A DNA stretch of 64,000 bases from Channallabes apus (GCA_030522415.1 CM060111.1:47130866-47194865); one strand, 5' to 3'; positions 31,666 to 43,550 are shown, numbered from the stretch's first letter. Made by a program: numbers and translations. Notes: generated from the letters alone by a model not told the origin.

Positions 31666-31959
31666 GGCACGGTGGTGTACTGTAGTCGCTAGCACTGTCG
31701 CCTTACACCTCCAGGGTCTGGGTTCGATTCCCAGCCAGGAATCCAATCACAGTCCTCCCACAGTCCAAAAACATGCAGATTAGGCTAATTGGCGTTCCCA
31801 AATCGCCGTAGTGTGTGAAGGATGTGTGTGTGCCCTGCGATGGATCAGCACGCTGTCCAAGGTGTATTCCGCCTCATGCCCTAAGTCTCCTGGGACAGGC
31901 TCCAGGCCCCCGCAACCCTGAATACAGGATTAAATGGTATAGACAATAAGTGAGTGAGT
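31666..31959 (+). mobile_element. tRNA-derived SINE (family B, Mermaid-like)
   Basis: The head GGCACGGTGGTGTACTGTAG, box B GGGTTCGATTCCCA and end GGATTAAATGGTATAGACAA are present, with a perfect 11-bp target duplication GATATTAAACA (31,655-31,665 and 31,960-31,970). It has an internal deletion relative to the 21-kb copy. Confidence 0.93.
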
Positions 31960-31970
31960 GATATTAAACA

Positions 31971-32339
31971 TTTGGGACAACATTCACAAGAGGATTTTTA
32001 ACATCATTCAGCTGTGAAAAGACAAAAACACTGCAAGTTTTCTTCTCAAGCAGTGAGCGTCACTAGTGAGTGTATTTTATATTATGTCCATTATGGACAT
32101 GTCAGTGTTTCCCGTCTCTGAAATGTTACTTTGGATGTTGTGATCACTTTTTGCTCGAAAATCTTTGGATTTGACGCTGTTCTTGAAGTTCTGTGAGTTT
32201 AAATGCTGTTATAAATGCCACTCATGCCTCAGTCTCCACCCCACATTACAGTAATGCATGTTTGTGTGTTTAATTTAATTGATGAGGTGCATTTGTATTT
32301 TGACTGACTGCACAAGTATTTTCCATGTTAGTGCCCTTT
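31971..32339. other. No gene recognised
   Basis: Unassigned DNA between a SINE and the right copy of repeat Y. Confidence 0.35.
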
Positions 32340-33715
32340 TCAAAAAAATATATACTAAGTATACTTGCGCCATAATAATTTTCAGTATATTTAAGTATAA
32401 TGGATTAATTAATTTAAAGTGTGCTATTTTCAACATACTAATTTTGTGCTAAATATATTGTAATAAAGATGTAGTAAAGCACAATTTTAAGTGTATTAAG
32501 TATACTTTTATGTGCTAAATTGAGACAATTTTAAGTATACTTAGTACACTTAAAGTATATGGCTGTGTGTGTACTAACGTACATACCTGACAGTAATTAA
32601 TACAATTTAAGTATATATTTAATGTATTATGAGTACATTACAGCTATTTTTACTGTGTTACAAATACATGATTAATACACTATGAGTATATTCTTATTGC
32701 AGCAGTAGCTGTTATACTTCTGGCCAATTACAAGTACTAAAAAAGTACACTTTGTGGTTAATACAAATATACTTTATTGTATCATACAGTACACACAACA
32801 TGTACATTTAGGCATTAGGCAGACACTCTTATCCAGAGTGACTTCCTTTTTTATATATATATATATATCTCATGACACAACAGAGCAGTTGAGGGTTAAG
32901 TTGAGGCTCAAGGGCCCAACAGTGGCAACTTGGTGGTTGTGGGGTTTGAACCTGGGATCTTCTGAACCGTAGTCCAATGCCTTAACCACTGAGCTACACC
33001 TGACCTTCTATACTAGCTACAATCTTCTATCCTAGAGTATTGCAAATGTGTACCAGTACACTAAAGGTGTTTAGGATAATTTACAAATGCTAAATGCACT
33101 TTCTACACTACAACCTGTTTTTGAAACACATTACATCAGTAATTATGAGGCAAATTTAATTTGCACAAGGTTACAAAAACGCACTACTATAGTTTATTTG
33201 TGTTTAACAAAATGTGTTCACAATCAGCCAATCAGGAAACAGATGAGAGAGTGCAAACATAAATGATCTTGAACGGGCAAAAACTATTTTCAGCGTTCAA
33301 AAACGAGTCTAACTCACGAGAGAGTAGTGCACTAAATATAATTCATGTTCATTCATTTTCTATACCGCTTAATCCTGTGTTCGTACATTTAAATTTAACT
33401 GATAATATACTGAGACTACCGTATATTAAAAATTGTATTCTGTACATTTGTACAATGATTATTTCAAGGATATATATATTTTTAAATATACCAAAAATAC
33501 ATTGAAAAACAAGTTTAAATAAGTATACTTTGGAAATTAGACCAGCCTTTCACTTAAAGTATATTTTCCAATAATACAATTATTTTGAAGTAAATTAAAA
33601 ATTAAATTCCAAAATTTGGTAAAAACATGATGTTAGTATACTTTTTCTATATTAACTGTACAATGTTTTGTTAGTATATTTGCAGTGTATTATCGAGGAT
33701 GGAGTATTTATTGTT
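32340..33715 (-). repeat. Unclassified AT-rich repeat (family Y), right copy, inverted
   Basis: 32,775-32,801, 33,010-33,220, 33,225-33,345, 33,385-33,450 and 33,455-33,715 match 29,355-29,381, 23,655-23,860, 22,020-22,330, 21,960-22,020 and 21,020-21,710 in inverse order and orientation. The stretch 32,340-32,760 is full of AAGTATACTTAAGTATA-like motifs. This copy lacks element X and the minisatellite. Confidence 0.78.
32804..33005 (-). mobile_element. tRNA-derived SINE (family A)
   Basis: The reverse complement begins GGTCAGGTGTAGCTCAGTGG and ends GATAAGAGTGTCTGCCTAAT. It carries an (AT)n tract near 32,854. It sits in the right copy of repeat Y. Confidence 0.88.
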
Positions 33716-34139
33716 CCCCCAGTGTGTATATTGTTCCCCATCAGATTGTTCTGTATAGAGTCATGTTTTCATACAGTAGGACCCACCCCGAGGTGTGTGA
33801 AGCCGGAACATTAAACCAAGGCCAGTGTTTAACAGCTGACTGTAAGAACTGCTTCATTTCTCAACACCACAAATCACAGCAGCTTCATTTACATCTGCAG
33901 TACCAGGATCACCTCTAATCATTAATGAGAAACATGATACCTTTTGGACTTTACACACAATCTACCCTGAAGAGGTTCCATAATCCACTGCACACACATC
34001 ACGACAATTAAAAAAAAAATTGTAATTAATTAAAAGAAAAAAAAAATCCTTACTTCTGAATGTTCTTTGTCATATTGTCCATGAAGAATTCTTATGAAGG
34101 TTATGGTGCCCCTGCAGGATACAGCTGGAAAAGACGTAT
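33716..34139. other. No gene recognised
   Basis: A 78-codon plus-strand frame (33,685-33,918) shows no family features. Confidence 0.35.
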
Positions 34140-34493
34140 TCTTATCTTATATGAGAGGTGTTCGAGTCAAAGCGGGACTTTTGATTGTACAGAATAACAG
34201 AACACAGTTCTGAGAGTAAAAACCCCCTTTATGTCTCTATATAATCCCCTGATACACTAATGCACTTACCCCAGTGTCTCACTAGTGCTTTAAGTTGTGA
34301 CAAGTTCAGTGATCAGGCGTTCCAAACACTGAATGTTCTCGGGAACGACTGCAGTGGGCTCTGATCAACCTCAGTCGGGATCGTCATTCACAGATGTACA
34401 GCCTTCTTTAAAGCAGGTCTCATCACCGTACTGTGACTGAAGTCTTCTGTAAATGTCAATCAGTTTAACGCCTTCATTCAGCAGAAATTAAAC

Positions 34494-34495
<2 letters not shown>
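34140..34495 (-). pseudogene. Mariner-type transposase N-terminal remnant
   Basis: On the minus strand a frame reads LNEGVKLIDIYRRLQSQYGDE then FKEGCTSVNDDPD and, after breaks, ENIQCLERLI. This is the helix-turn-helix and linker pattern of mariner transposases. At 34,160 GGTGTTCGAGTCAAAGCGGG resembles a mariner terminus. It is decayed. Confidence 0.6.

Positions 34496-34496
<1 letters not shown>

Positions 34497-34537
<41 letters not shown>
34497..34537. repeat. (AT)n microsatellite
   Basis: About 18 AT units. Confidence 0.95.
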
Positions 34538-34670
34538 TGCTGTATATATATTCCAAGTGAAGAAAAGGGATCAGAGAATGACTTTGGATCCTCAAACCCA
34601 AGTCATGTTCTCATCTGGCCAGTGCTACAGAGCACCGAACACCAGGACGCTGAGGCACAAGAACAGTCGG

Positions 34671-34672
<2 letters not shown>

Positions 34673-34734
<62 letters not shown>
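34673..34734. repeat. (GT)n microsatellite
   Basis: About 29 GT units. The Cys/Val frames over it are artefacts. Confidence 0.95.
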
Positions 34735-34735
<1 letters not shown>

Positions 34736-34973
34736 GTTGTCTCTGGAAGCTTCTGTCACCAAAATAAATTCCCTCAATGTGCGAACATACTTGGCAATAA
34801 AGCTGAATTTTATTACCAGTCCCGGTTTGACTTGAACACCCCTTGAGGACTTGAACTGAGCCTCATTATAGGGATCTTACTGTACACATTACTAATATAG
34901 TTATAATATCAATACAGTACAAATACAAACAATAAACTTTGACTTCAAATTGAAATGGATGTTTAATACTCAC

Positions 34974-35105
34974 TGTGGTGTCACTCGTTCTCTTCTCACA
35001 AGCTGATGACTTTCAGTTTCCTTTTCTCACAGAGACACACAGATCTGTTTAGTTTCTATAGAAATCAGGGTGGAGTCTGTATTATAGTCTTACTGTATAA
35101 CGTTA
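34974..35105 (-). other. Candidate untranslated first exon
   Basis: On the minus strand, AGTGACACCACA is followed by the strong donor GTGAGT (34,973-34,968). No open frame with an ATG is convincing, so it would be 5' UTR. It lies upstream of the LRR exon array on the same strand. A first non-coding exon is common in fish NLR genes. The upper limit is a guess. Confidence 0.35.
35011..35026 (-). promoter_or_regulatory. ISRE/IRF-like element
   Basis: On the minus strand GAAAAGGAAACTGAAA contains GAAANNGAAA, the core of interferon-stimulated response elements. A second match, AGTTTCTTTTTC, lies at 35,519-35,530. Confidence 0.45.
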
Positions 35106-35243
35106 TTGTATAGTCTTACTGTATAGTGTTACTGTGTTACTGTGTGTTTACAGTCTGTTCTCACTGAGTCTCTACTGGAAGTGCCAAAGTAGGAACAAGA
35201 GAAAAAAGAAACTCGATTTCCTGTTTAAAGTGGAGAGAGGAAA

Positions 35244-35245
<2 letters not shown>

Positions 35246-35297
<52 letters not shown>
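35246..35297. repeat. (AC)n microsatellite
   Basis: About 25 AC units. A similar tract is at 36,083-36,117. Confidence 0.95.
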
Positions 35298-35301
<4 letters not shown>

Positions 35302-35518
35302 AAATAAACGAATAAATAAATAAATTATTGAATATATTTATAAACCTGTAAAAAAATTTTCCAAGAAACATTATAATAAACCGGCACGACGACATAAAAT
35401 TCTTATTTAAGACTTGAGTGTGTTCTGTCCTGTATATTATATATAATAAATATTTCTATTATAGACACTCACTGATTTACTGATTTTCCTTAAAACTGTT
35501 TCACTCAACTTAAATTGT

Positions 35519-35530
35519 AGTTTCTTTTTC
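35519..35530 (+). promoter_or_regulatory. ISRE/IRF-like element
   Basis: AGTTTCTTTTTC is a full match to AGTTTCNNTTTC. With the site at 35,011 it brackets the candidate first exon, suggesting interferon control of the minus-strand gene (inference). Confidence 0.45.
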
Positions 35531-36083
35531 TCTGAACTGAACAGGAAGACGGATGTTTGCATGATGGAAATTGACACACACACGCACACACACACGCACA
35601 CACACACACACACAAATATTTATATAGCAACAGGGCCCTAAGTGTATTTCTTTTATATTCCGACAATTTACCATTTTTTATTACATAATGACATTTTACT
35701 TTTTAATTCTTTATAGTTACATAAACTATGTAGGGTTAGGGTTATTTTTTTTAAATCACTGAAATTAATGAGTTCTTGTTGTTTCGTATATAAACACTCG
35801 CACCTTCACCTTCTCTCTGTTGAAGTTAGAAAAAACTACTACTCCTAATAAAAGCTGGTCATGTGCCTGAGAATCTGTAAAGAAGAGTAAACTCCTCCCT
35901 CCTGAAGATACGTAGCCCCGGGTGTGTGAGGTGTGATGTAACGGCTGTGACACACTCGGCTGTGAAGAGTTCATCTGAGTTCTTAAGGTTACAGCACTGT
36001 GTCACAGAAGCTCAAGTGACACGACAGAATACAGAGACCTATTGCGTGGTGTACCTGCAGAGGGCAGCACAATCCTACTGCTG

Positions 36084-36118
<35 letters not shown>

Positions 36119-36262
36119 TGTAAACTTCATTTCCGTCTCACACCGACCCTGTAGGGAATATTGACTGATTCCTGATGCTGTAAGTGATGAGGTTCCTATT
36201 AAACCCTGTATTATTTATTATCACAGTTATGAGTTTTATTTCATTTATGTAGCTTATGTTCA

Positions 36263-37045
36263 TACACAGTGGAACCTCGGTTCATGAATGGCCAGAATAC
36301 AAACAAGTCGGTTGACTAATAAAAAATTTGCCTGAATTTTCTCATGAACTCCTCGGAACACGACCCAGAAACCTCCATCTCGAGATGCTGCTATCAGCTG
36401 AAGAAGGGTGTGAGTGTGTCGCCCAGCGGAGGCCTGCGGTCGGGGATCGCCCAAATGATAAAACATTTCTGTGCAAACTGAAAAATGTCCAAGCCTTTGC
36501 CGAGAAGTATCATCTGAACAAAATGTGTCGAACTTACTTTAGGAGAATTGTGCAGCACAAAAAAAAACCTAATTTCTCTGGATTGACTTTTAGTGAAACC
36601 AGCGACCACATGTGAACCAAAGGCCAAGAAACAAGGAAACGCCCTGGAGGAGAATGATCCAGTGTTATTATAGAAGGGGCTCTCATTCCGAACACTACCC
36701 TCCTCCCCACCCAACTTCCTCTCCTCCATTCCTTCACTTCTGTGAGTCTCCCTAAGAAGGGTGCATGAACAATACATATAATATATATATATTTACAGTG
36801 AAACCTTGGATTGCGAGTAACACATTTTATTTTGTGTCTGTGTGTGTGTGTGTACAGCGCGAGTGTAAAACAAATGAAAGTCTCATTAGAGAGGTTAAAG
36901 ATTTGACGCCATGTCGGTTCACAGTCTCTCTTTTGCAGTTCCTCTCTGATCCTACAGGAGGAGCTCTAAGCTTTTCACACACTGGTCAGCAGCACAGCAT
37001 CCTGTGTGTCAGGAGTGGATGTGAGGTTTGTTGAGAATTATCATA
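36263..37045. mobile_element. Pogo/Tigger-like DNA transposon remnants
   Basis: CAGTGGAACCTCGGTTCATG at 36,268 and CAGTGAAACCTTGGATTGCG at 36,797 resemble pogo/Tigger terminal repeats. They lie in the same orientation, so two insertions are likely. Between them a plus-strand frame (HKKKPNFSGLTFSETSDHM) looks like a worn protein end. No catalytic domain is visible. Confidence 0.5.
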
Positions 37046-37089
37046 ATATTATTATTCATATATATTAATATATTAATTTATATATTATT

Positions 37090-37325
37090 AATATTCCTCT
37101 CAAGGTTTCTTCCTAATGCCATCTCAGGGAGTTTTTCCGTGTCACCTTTGGCTTGTTCATCAGACACATTTCACTCATCATTCATTCATCTCATTATTAT
37201 CTAGACACATTTTTCTCACACATACACACTTCCAATTTTTTTTTTTAATTTCGTACATTTTTTGTGAAGCTGCTTTGGGACAATGACTTTGTTAAAAGCG
37301 CTATATAAATAAAATGTAATTTAAT
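37090..37325 (+). mobile_element. L2-type LINE 3' tail
   Basis: CCTCTCAAGGTTTCTTCCTA through TTAAAAGCGCTATATAAATA matches the L2 3' end, followed by an AATTTAATTT-rich tail. Confidence 0.85.
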
Positions 37326-37908
37326 TTAATATTAATTACTACTACTACTAACAACAATAAAAATAATAGAAATTTTACTTTGCAGCCATATTTGAAATTT
37401 AGTATTATAAATTAAGTAATTAATTTGCATTTAGTTTCTTTGCAGTTTATTTTATAAACACACATAAATAAAATATGCACAACAGTTGATTTCTAATCGT
37501 TTCTAATCGTAGTCATTAATATAATAATCATTTACTGTGTTCACTAGCGTTTGTTATATACTGTACAGCACGGTGTGTTTCGTCTGCGTGTGTGATCTGC
37601 TGTTTAAATCAATCTACACTGTGTAATAGATTATCTGATTCAGATGTTTTTATTGGATAACTGCAGAAGTCCGTCAGATCAGATCACCTGTGCAGATGTA
37701 AACACACCGAGTGTAGCAGTGATGCAGGTGTGTTTTGAGTGGTGTGTAAATGACAGACAGATTTGAGTTTGACGGTAAATCACGAAGCTTCTCTGAATAA
37801 AACTCGTCTGATGATAATCTCTGCAACAGGAGCTGTTACAGACGGAGGTGATGTACAGCTCTGACACTGTGGGGTGTAAAATCCTCCTCTCCTCCTCCTC
37901 CTCCCGCC
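37326..37908. promoter_or_regulatory. htr1a upstream region
   Basis: AT-rich to 37,600, then unique-looking sequence with two CACCTG-type E-box motifs near 37,686 and a pyrimidine-rich CTCCTCCTCC tract just before the TATA box. No exon is supported. Confidence 0.35.
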
Positions 37909-37915
37909 TATAAAT
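37909..37915 (+). promoter_or_regulatory. TATA box of htr1a
   Basis: TATAAAT lies 131 bp before the chosen start codon, with CTCCCGCC immediately 5'. It implies an RNA start near 37,940 and a ~100-nt leader. Confidence 0.5.
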
Positions 37916-37990
37916 CACACACACTCACCCACACACACTGAGCACTGAGCAAAGTGGAGGGAGCGTCAGTGTGTAATCGCTCACACAGCC

Positions 37991-38032
37991 ATGCGTCCAC
38001 ACACACCGAGTGAGAGGAGTTCAGACGAGTGA
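37991..38032 (+). other. Upstream ORF in htr1a leader
   Basis: ATG with a good context (GCCATGC) opens 13 codons ([13 protein letters not shown]) and stops 7 nt before the main ATG. It would be the first AUG of an RNA starting near 37,940, so it could lower receptor translation. Confidence 0.5.
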
Positions 38033-38039
38033 GTGCAGC

Positions 38040-39164
38040 ATGGAGAGGACGGGTGTGAACATGAGCCTGAACATCACAGAGGAACTCGGAGAGCTTCGGT
38101 CCACTCTCACCTCACAGCTCATCACCTCGCTGCTGCTCGGAGCACTCATTCTTTTTGCCATTTTGGGGAATACGTGTGTCATCGCCGCCATTGCACTGGA
38201 GCGATCTCTCCAGAATGTGGGTAATTACTTAATTGGCTCGTTAGCGGTCACGGACCTCATGGTGTCAGTTCTGGTGCTTCCCATGGCTGCTCTCTATCAG
38301 GTCCTAGACAAGTGGACTTTGGGTCAGGAGCTCTGTGATCTGTTCATCGCTCTGGATGTTTTGTGCTGCACGTCTTCCATCCTTCACCTGTGTGCCATTG
38401 CGCTCGACCGTTACTGGACCATCACCGACCCGGTCGACTACGTGAACAAACGAACCCCGAAACGTGCAGCCGTGTTAATCAGCCTCACGTGGATCGTCGG
38501 ATTCTCCATCTCTATCCCTCCAATGTTGGGATGGAGGAAACCTGAGGATCGCTCAGACCCCGACGCATGCTCCATCAGCCAGGATCCAGCCTACACAGTG
38601 TACTCCACGTTCGGCGCTTTCTACCTGCCGCTCGTCCTCATGCTCGTACTTTACGGACGCATTTTTAGAGCAGCCAGATTTCGCATTCGAAAAAACGTTG
38701 GAAAGCGCCGGAAAGTATCGACTAGAATCTCAGACCACGACGAAATCACAATGAGCATCAGTTCAAACGGAGCCACGAAACCCAAGATAGAGTCGATGGA
38801 ACTGAGAGCAGAAAACTGTAAAGGACACGTGCTGCCGCTCTCCAACACCTCGCTGTCCGAGCAAAGGAACAGGAAGAGCGTGGAAATGAAAAGAAAGGCG
38901 GCTCTAGCACGGGAGCGCAGGGCGGTGAAGACGCTCGGCATCATCATGGGGACGTTCATCCTGTGCTGGCTGCCGTTCTTCATCGTGGCGCTCGTGCTGC
39001 CGTTCTGTAAGGCGCGATGCTCGATGCCCGACTGGCTCGGAGACGTCATCAACTGGCTCGGCTACTCCAACTCCCTCCTGAACCCCGTCATCTATGCCTA
39101 CTTCAACAAAGACTTCCAGAACGCTTTCAAGAAAATTATAAAATGCAAATGCGTCAGGGCGTGA
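38040..39164 (+). CDS. htr1a: Serotonin receptor 5-HT1A
   Basis: A 374-residue single-exon class A GPCR of the plasma membrane, coupled through Gi/o to lower cAMP. ATG 38,040 has A at -3 and G at +4; the frame extends upstream to 38,010 but has no ATG there. N-glycosylation site N11-I-T. Seven membrane segments at about 27-52, 63-87, 99-120, 142-163, 186-207, 297-320 and 332-354. D72 (2.50), amine-binding D106 (3.32), DRY 123-125, disulfide C99-C177, CWLPFF 309-314, N338 (7.39) and NPVIY 348-352 are all present. Membrane segments are near-identical to vertebrate 5-HT1A. The third intracellular loop (~212-296) is much shorter than human's and the whole is 374 versus 422 residues. DRYWTI differs from the common DRYWAI. 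Teleosts have two copies (htr1aa, htr1ab); I cannot say which this is. Confidence 0.96.
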   Translation: MERTGVNMSLNITEELGELRSTLTSQLITSLLLGALILFAILGNTCVIAAIALERSLQNVGNYLIGSLAVTDLMVSVLVLPMAALYQVLDKWTLGQELCDLFIALDVLCCTSSILHLCAIALDRYWTITDPVDYVNKRTPKRAAVLISLTWIVGFSISIPPMLGWRKPEDRSDPDACSISQDPAYTVYSTFGAFYLPLVLMLVLYGRIFRAARFRIRKNVGKRRKVSTRISDHDEITMSISSNGATKPKIESMELRAENCKGHVLPLSNTSLSEQRNRKSVEMKRKAALARERRAVKTLGIIMGTFILCWLPFFIVALVLPFCKARCSMPDWLGDVINWLGYSNSLLNPVIYAYFNKDFQNAFKKIIKCKCVRA

Positions 39165-39290
39165 GACTCGAACACTCGTCTTATTGTCCACCATTCTGAA
39201 TTGTTGAAAGGGATTGTGGGTAAGCAGAGTTCAGATGTGAAAAACCTCAGCAGTAAATTACTGCCTGTGTATACAGTAAGTGTGTGTGTA

Positions 39291-39323
<33 letters not shown>

Positions 39324-40259
39324 TTGTGTTTATAACTAAATCGATATATAAACACTATAGGGTGTGAATGGTTAATTTGTTTTCAGTTCGACTCGTCCTG
39401 TAGATTTGTCCTTGTTAGTTTGTGTTCGCTCTGAACTCCTGCACATCTGTACACATTAATATTTTATCTCTACTCACTGTAAAAGATGAGACATACACAA
39501 GATGATCAAAGAATTTATAATATGCCTAAAAGCCATGATAATAGTCTTCTCTTATATCCTTGCTGCATTGATACAACTGTATTTACAGTAAAAAAATAAT
39601 TATATATTATATATTATATATTACAGGAGGAACAGAATCCTGCACCAAACTGTGGATAAAATATTAATCTCCATTAAACTCTGAATATTAAACCCTGTTG
39701 AGTGTCACAGCCGAGTGCAGCTCACGCCCTGTGTGATATTATTATGAGTGTAAAATGTGAATAACACAAGATTAAATTTTTTTTATTAATATTGAATTCT
39801 ATACGTGACTTGATTATAAACTGGCATGGAGTGTGAGTTCAGGGACGCGGTGACCCCGACTCTCACCAGGTGTTACAGGAACACTCGCTGCTCGTCTCCT
39901 CCACTGTTCATCGCTGTACACTGTTGATATGATTACGGAATTTAACAGTAACATTGGCTCGTTAGCACGGGGCGAACATTAACATTAACGTCACTCATGA
40001 ACCTTTGGTCGTAAACATGCATCAATAAAATTGTGTGAAAGTGATCAGCTCATCGAGCCTTCTCCAGAGTCTGGCGTGGGAGCACGGGGGGGGGGGGGGG
40101 GGGGATGGGTGCAGGTGTAGCCTCCAGGGGTCAGTCTTCACCTAACACCTGTCTAGATCCAATTAGGATGACCTCGAGGCTGCTACGAATAGACCGGGGG
40201 AGAAGAAGAAGCCCATTGCAATTCCCACTTCAAGCTGCTGCCCGTCAGTGCAGAACCTC
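39165..40259 (+). other. htr1a 3' flank
   Basis: A (GT)n tract at 39,281-39,309 and a G-run of about 18 at 40,087-40,104. The first good plus-strand AATAAA is at 40,024-40,029, a plausible poly(A) signal giving a ~0.9-kb 3' UTR. Confidence 0.4.
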
Positions 40260-40321
40260 ATGAGGACGAAGCACGCATACATGTCCTGGAAGTATCTGAC
40301 CATCGTGGTTATGATTTTCTG
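40260..40321 (+). other. Possible first coding exon of an unknown gene
   Basis: ATG 40,260 opens MRTKHAYMSWKYLTIVVMIF followed by a GTGAGT donor at 40,322. A basic start and a hydrophobic stretch would suit a signal anchor. I cannot find a following exon before the satellite at 40.7 kb and do not recognise the protein. It may be chance or a gene relic. Confidence 0.22.
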
Positions 40322-40715
40322 GTGAGTAGAAAAACTCTAGTGTATTGTTGATCAACTGGATGTGACACTAAGCTGAGATCTCAAAATAAAGCCAAACAAC
40401 ATGCGGGTAGGGGGGATTGAAAAGGGGGGGGGTCGTTCCTTCTGGATCAGTTCCCAAATTACTGTTGTGCGTTTCCTGTCCTGATACTACATCCTTATGG
40501 CAGCTGGTGTCAAATCATCCATGATCCTCTGGGTGACCGGTCCGCCTCCTGCCGCTACTGAGAGAAACGTTCTGACTGAGGATGATCATTAGTTCTAGTC
40601 TCCTGACCCGGCTGATGTTTGGGTTCTACAGAACTCTTTACTCTTTTGATGGTTTATAGGGAATAAGACACAGTTGGACACAGTGGACTTGTGGTGATGT
40701 TTATGTGCCCAAAAA

Positions 40716-42919
40716 ACTATACATTACACCCTACACACTATACACTATACACTACACAATATACACTATACACTACACATTATACACTATACACTATACA
40801 CTGTACACTACACACTATACACTACACACTATACACTGTACAATATACACTATACACTACACACTGTACACTATACACTACACACTATACACTGTACACT
40901 ATACACTACACACTATACACTGAACACTACACACTATACACTGTACACTGTACACTATACACTACACACTGTACACTGTACACTATACACGACACACTGT
41001 ACACTATACACTATACACTACACACTATACACTGTACACTACACACTATACACTGAACACTACACACTATACACTACACACTGTACACTATACACTACAC
41101 ACTGTACACTATACACTACACACTATACACTATAGACTACACACTATACACTACACACTATACACTGTACACTACACACTATACACTGTACACAATACAC
41201 TATAGACTACACACTGTACACTATACACTACACACTATACACTGTACACTACACACTATACACTGAACACTACACACTATACACTGTACACTATACACTA
41301 CACACTGTACACTGTACACTATACACTACACACTGTACACTATACACTGTACACTATACACTACACACTATACACTACACACTATACACTATAGACTACA
41401 CACTACGCACTGTACACTATACACAACACACTACACACTATACACTGAACACTACGCACTACACACTATACACTGTACACTATACACTACACACTATAAA
41501 CTACACACTGTACACTACACACTATACACTACACACTATACACTGTACACTACACACTATACACTGTACACTATACACTAAACTCTATACACTACACACT
41601 ATACACTACACACTATACACTACACACTGTACACTACATGCTACACACTATACATTACACACTGTACACTATACACTGTACACTATACACTGAACAATAC
41701 ACACTATACACTGTACACTATACACTACACTCTATACACTGAACATTACACACTATACACTACACACTGTACACTACACACTATACACTATACACTACAC
41801 ACTATACACTACACACTATACAGTGTACACTATACACTATAGACTACACACTATACACTACACACTGAACACTACACACTATACACTACACACTATACAC
41901 TGTACACTATACACTACACACTATACACTGATCACTACATACTATACACTAGACACTGTACACTACATACTATACACTACACACTATACACTGAACACTA
42001 CCTAACATTACACTGTACACTACACACTATACACTACACACTATATAGTGTACACTATACACTATACACTACACACTGTACACTACACACGATACATTAC
42101 ACACTATACACTGTACACTATACACTGTACACTATACGCTACACACTATACACTACACACTGTACACTACATGCTACACACTATACATTACACACTGTAC
42201 ACTATACACTACACACTATACACTGAACACTACACACTATACACTGTACACTATACACTACACTCTATACACTGAACATTACACACTATACACTACACAC
42301 TGTACACTGTACACTACACACTATACACTGTACACTATACACTATACACTACACACAATACACTGATCACTACATACTATACACTAGACACTGTACACTA
42401 CATACTATACACTACACACTATACACTGAACACTACCTAACATTACACTGTACACTACACACTATACACTATATAGTGTACACTATACACTATAGACTAC
42501 ACACTATACACTACACACTATACACTGAACACTACACACTATACACTACACACGATATACTACACACTATACACTGTACACTATACACTACACACTATAC
42601 ACTGTACACTACACACTATACACTGTACACTATACACTACACACTATACACTACACACTATACACTACACACTATACACTGATCACTACACACTAGACAC
42701 TGTACACTACATACTATACACTACACACTATACATTGATCACTACACACTAGACACTGTACACTACATACTATACACTACACACTATACACTGATCACTA
42801 CACACTAGACACTGTACACTACATACTATACACTACACACTAGACACTGTACACTACATACTATACACTACACACTATACACTGAACACTACCTAACATT
42901 ACACTACACACTACACACT
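40716..42919. repeat. Heptanucleotide satellite (CACTRYA)n, 2.2 kb
   Basis: An almost unbroken array of 7-bp units, mainly CACTATA, CACTACA and CACTGTA in irregular order, with rarer CACTGAA, CACTAGA and CACGATA. About 310 units. Because 7 and 3 are coprime, it gives long YTLYTIH reading frames that are not genes. Longer blocks recur near the 3' end (a ~60-bp block with GATCACTACACACTAGACAC around 42,680-42,870). Confidence 0.97.
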
Positions 42920-43515
42920 GTGATTCGAGGCACAGTCAGTTTATCCTTCATGTTTTTTCAGTGTGAACGTTTATTCTGTCATTTTTTCAGCCTGTGTGTG
43001 CAGATGGAATCTGTCTCACCAGTCTCTCTCTCTCTCTCTCTCTCTCAAACAACACAGACACACACACACTCTGTCCGCTAATCCTGTCCACAATCAGCCT
43101 CATCATCGCGCCTGCCACTCTCCGATTACATTAACATTCATTTATTCAGCTCGCCGCTGCTGTCTCATGGCCTTTATTCTTCCTGTCTCTCTCTCTCTCT
43201 CTCTCTTCATGTCTGTCTCACCCCCAAGGGACACACACTCCTGAGAGCTTCCACTGCTGAAGACACACAATTTTATTTCTGTTCTGAAACTCTGACTTTC
43301 TAGAGAGAGAAGAAGAGAGAGAGAGAAAAGCTGTGTTATATCCTGAGCGCTGCTTTTCTTTTCAGAAAATAAGAGAAAATTAATACAAATTGTTTCACTG
43401 AACTTTTAACAAATTAGTTTTTTTATTTTCGTCCGAGAGAACGATGAACAAGTGCAACGACCAAAGCAGCAACGGAGAACAACACAAAGAAAAATACAAA
43501 GCAAAACAAGTGACT

Positions 43516-43550
<35 letters not shown>

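Noticed and set aside
34557..34846. Cysteine/valine-rich frames over GT tracts (also at 1,857, 29,201, 44,255 and 45,702)
   Set aside because: Pure microsatellite translation with no flanking exon signals.
36328..36615. 95-residue host gene
   Set aside because: It lies between pogo-like termini and has no splice sites; a transposon remnant is simpler.
38010..38039. Longer htr1a start at 38,010
   Set aside because: The codon there is GTG; the first ATG in frame is at 38,040 with a strong context.
40691..42682. Long tyrosine/threonine/histidine-rich reading frames
   Set aside because: They are translations of the 7-bp satellite; all frames look alike and end at random variants.
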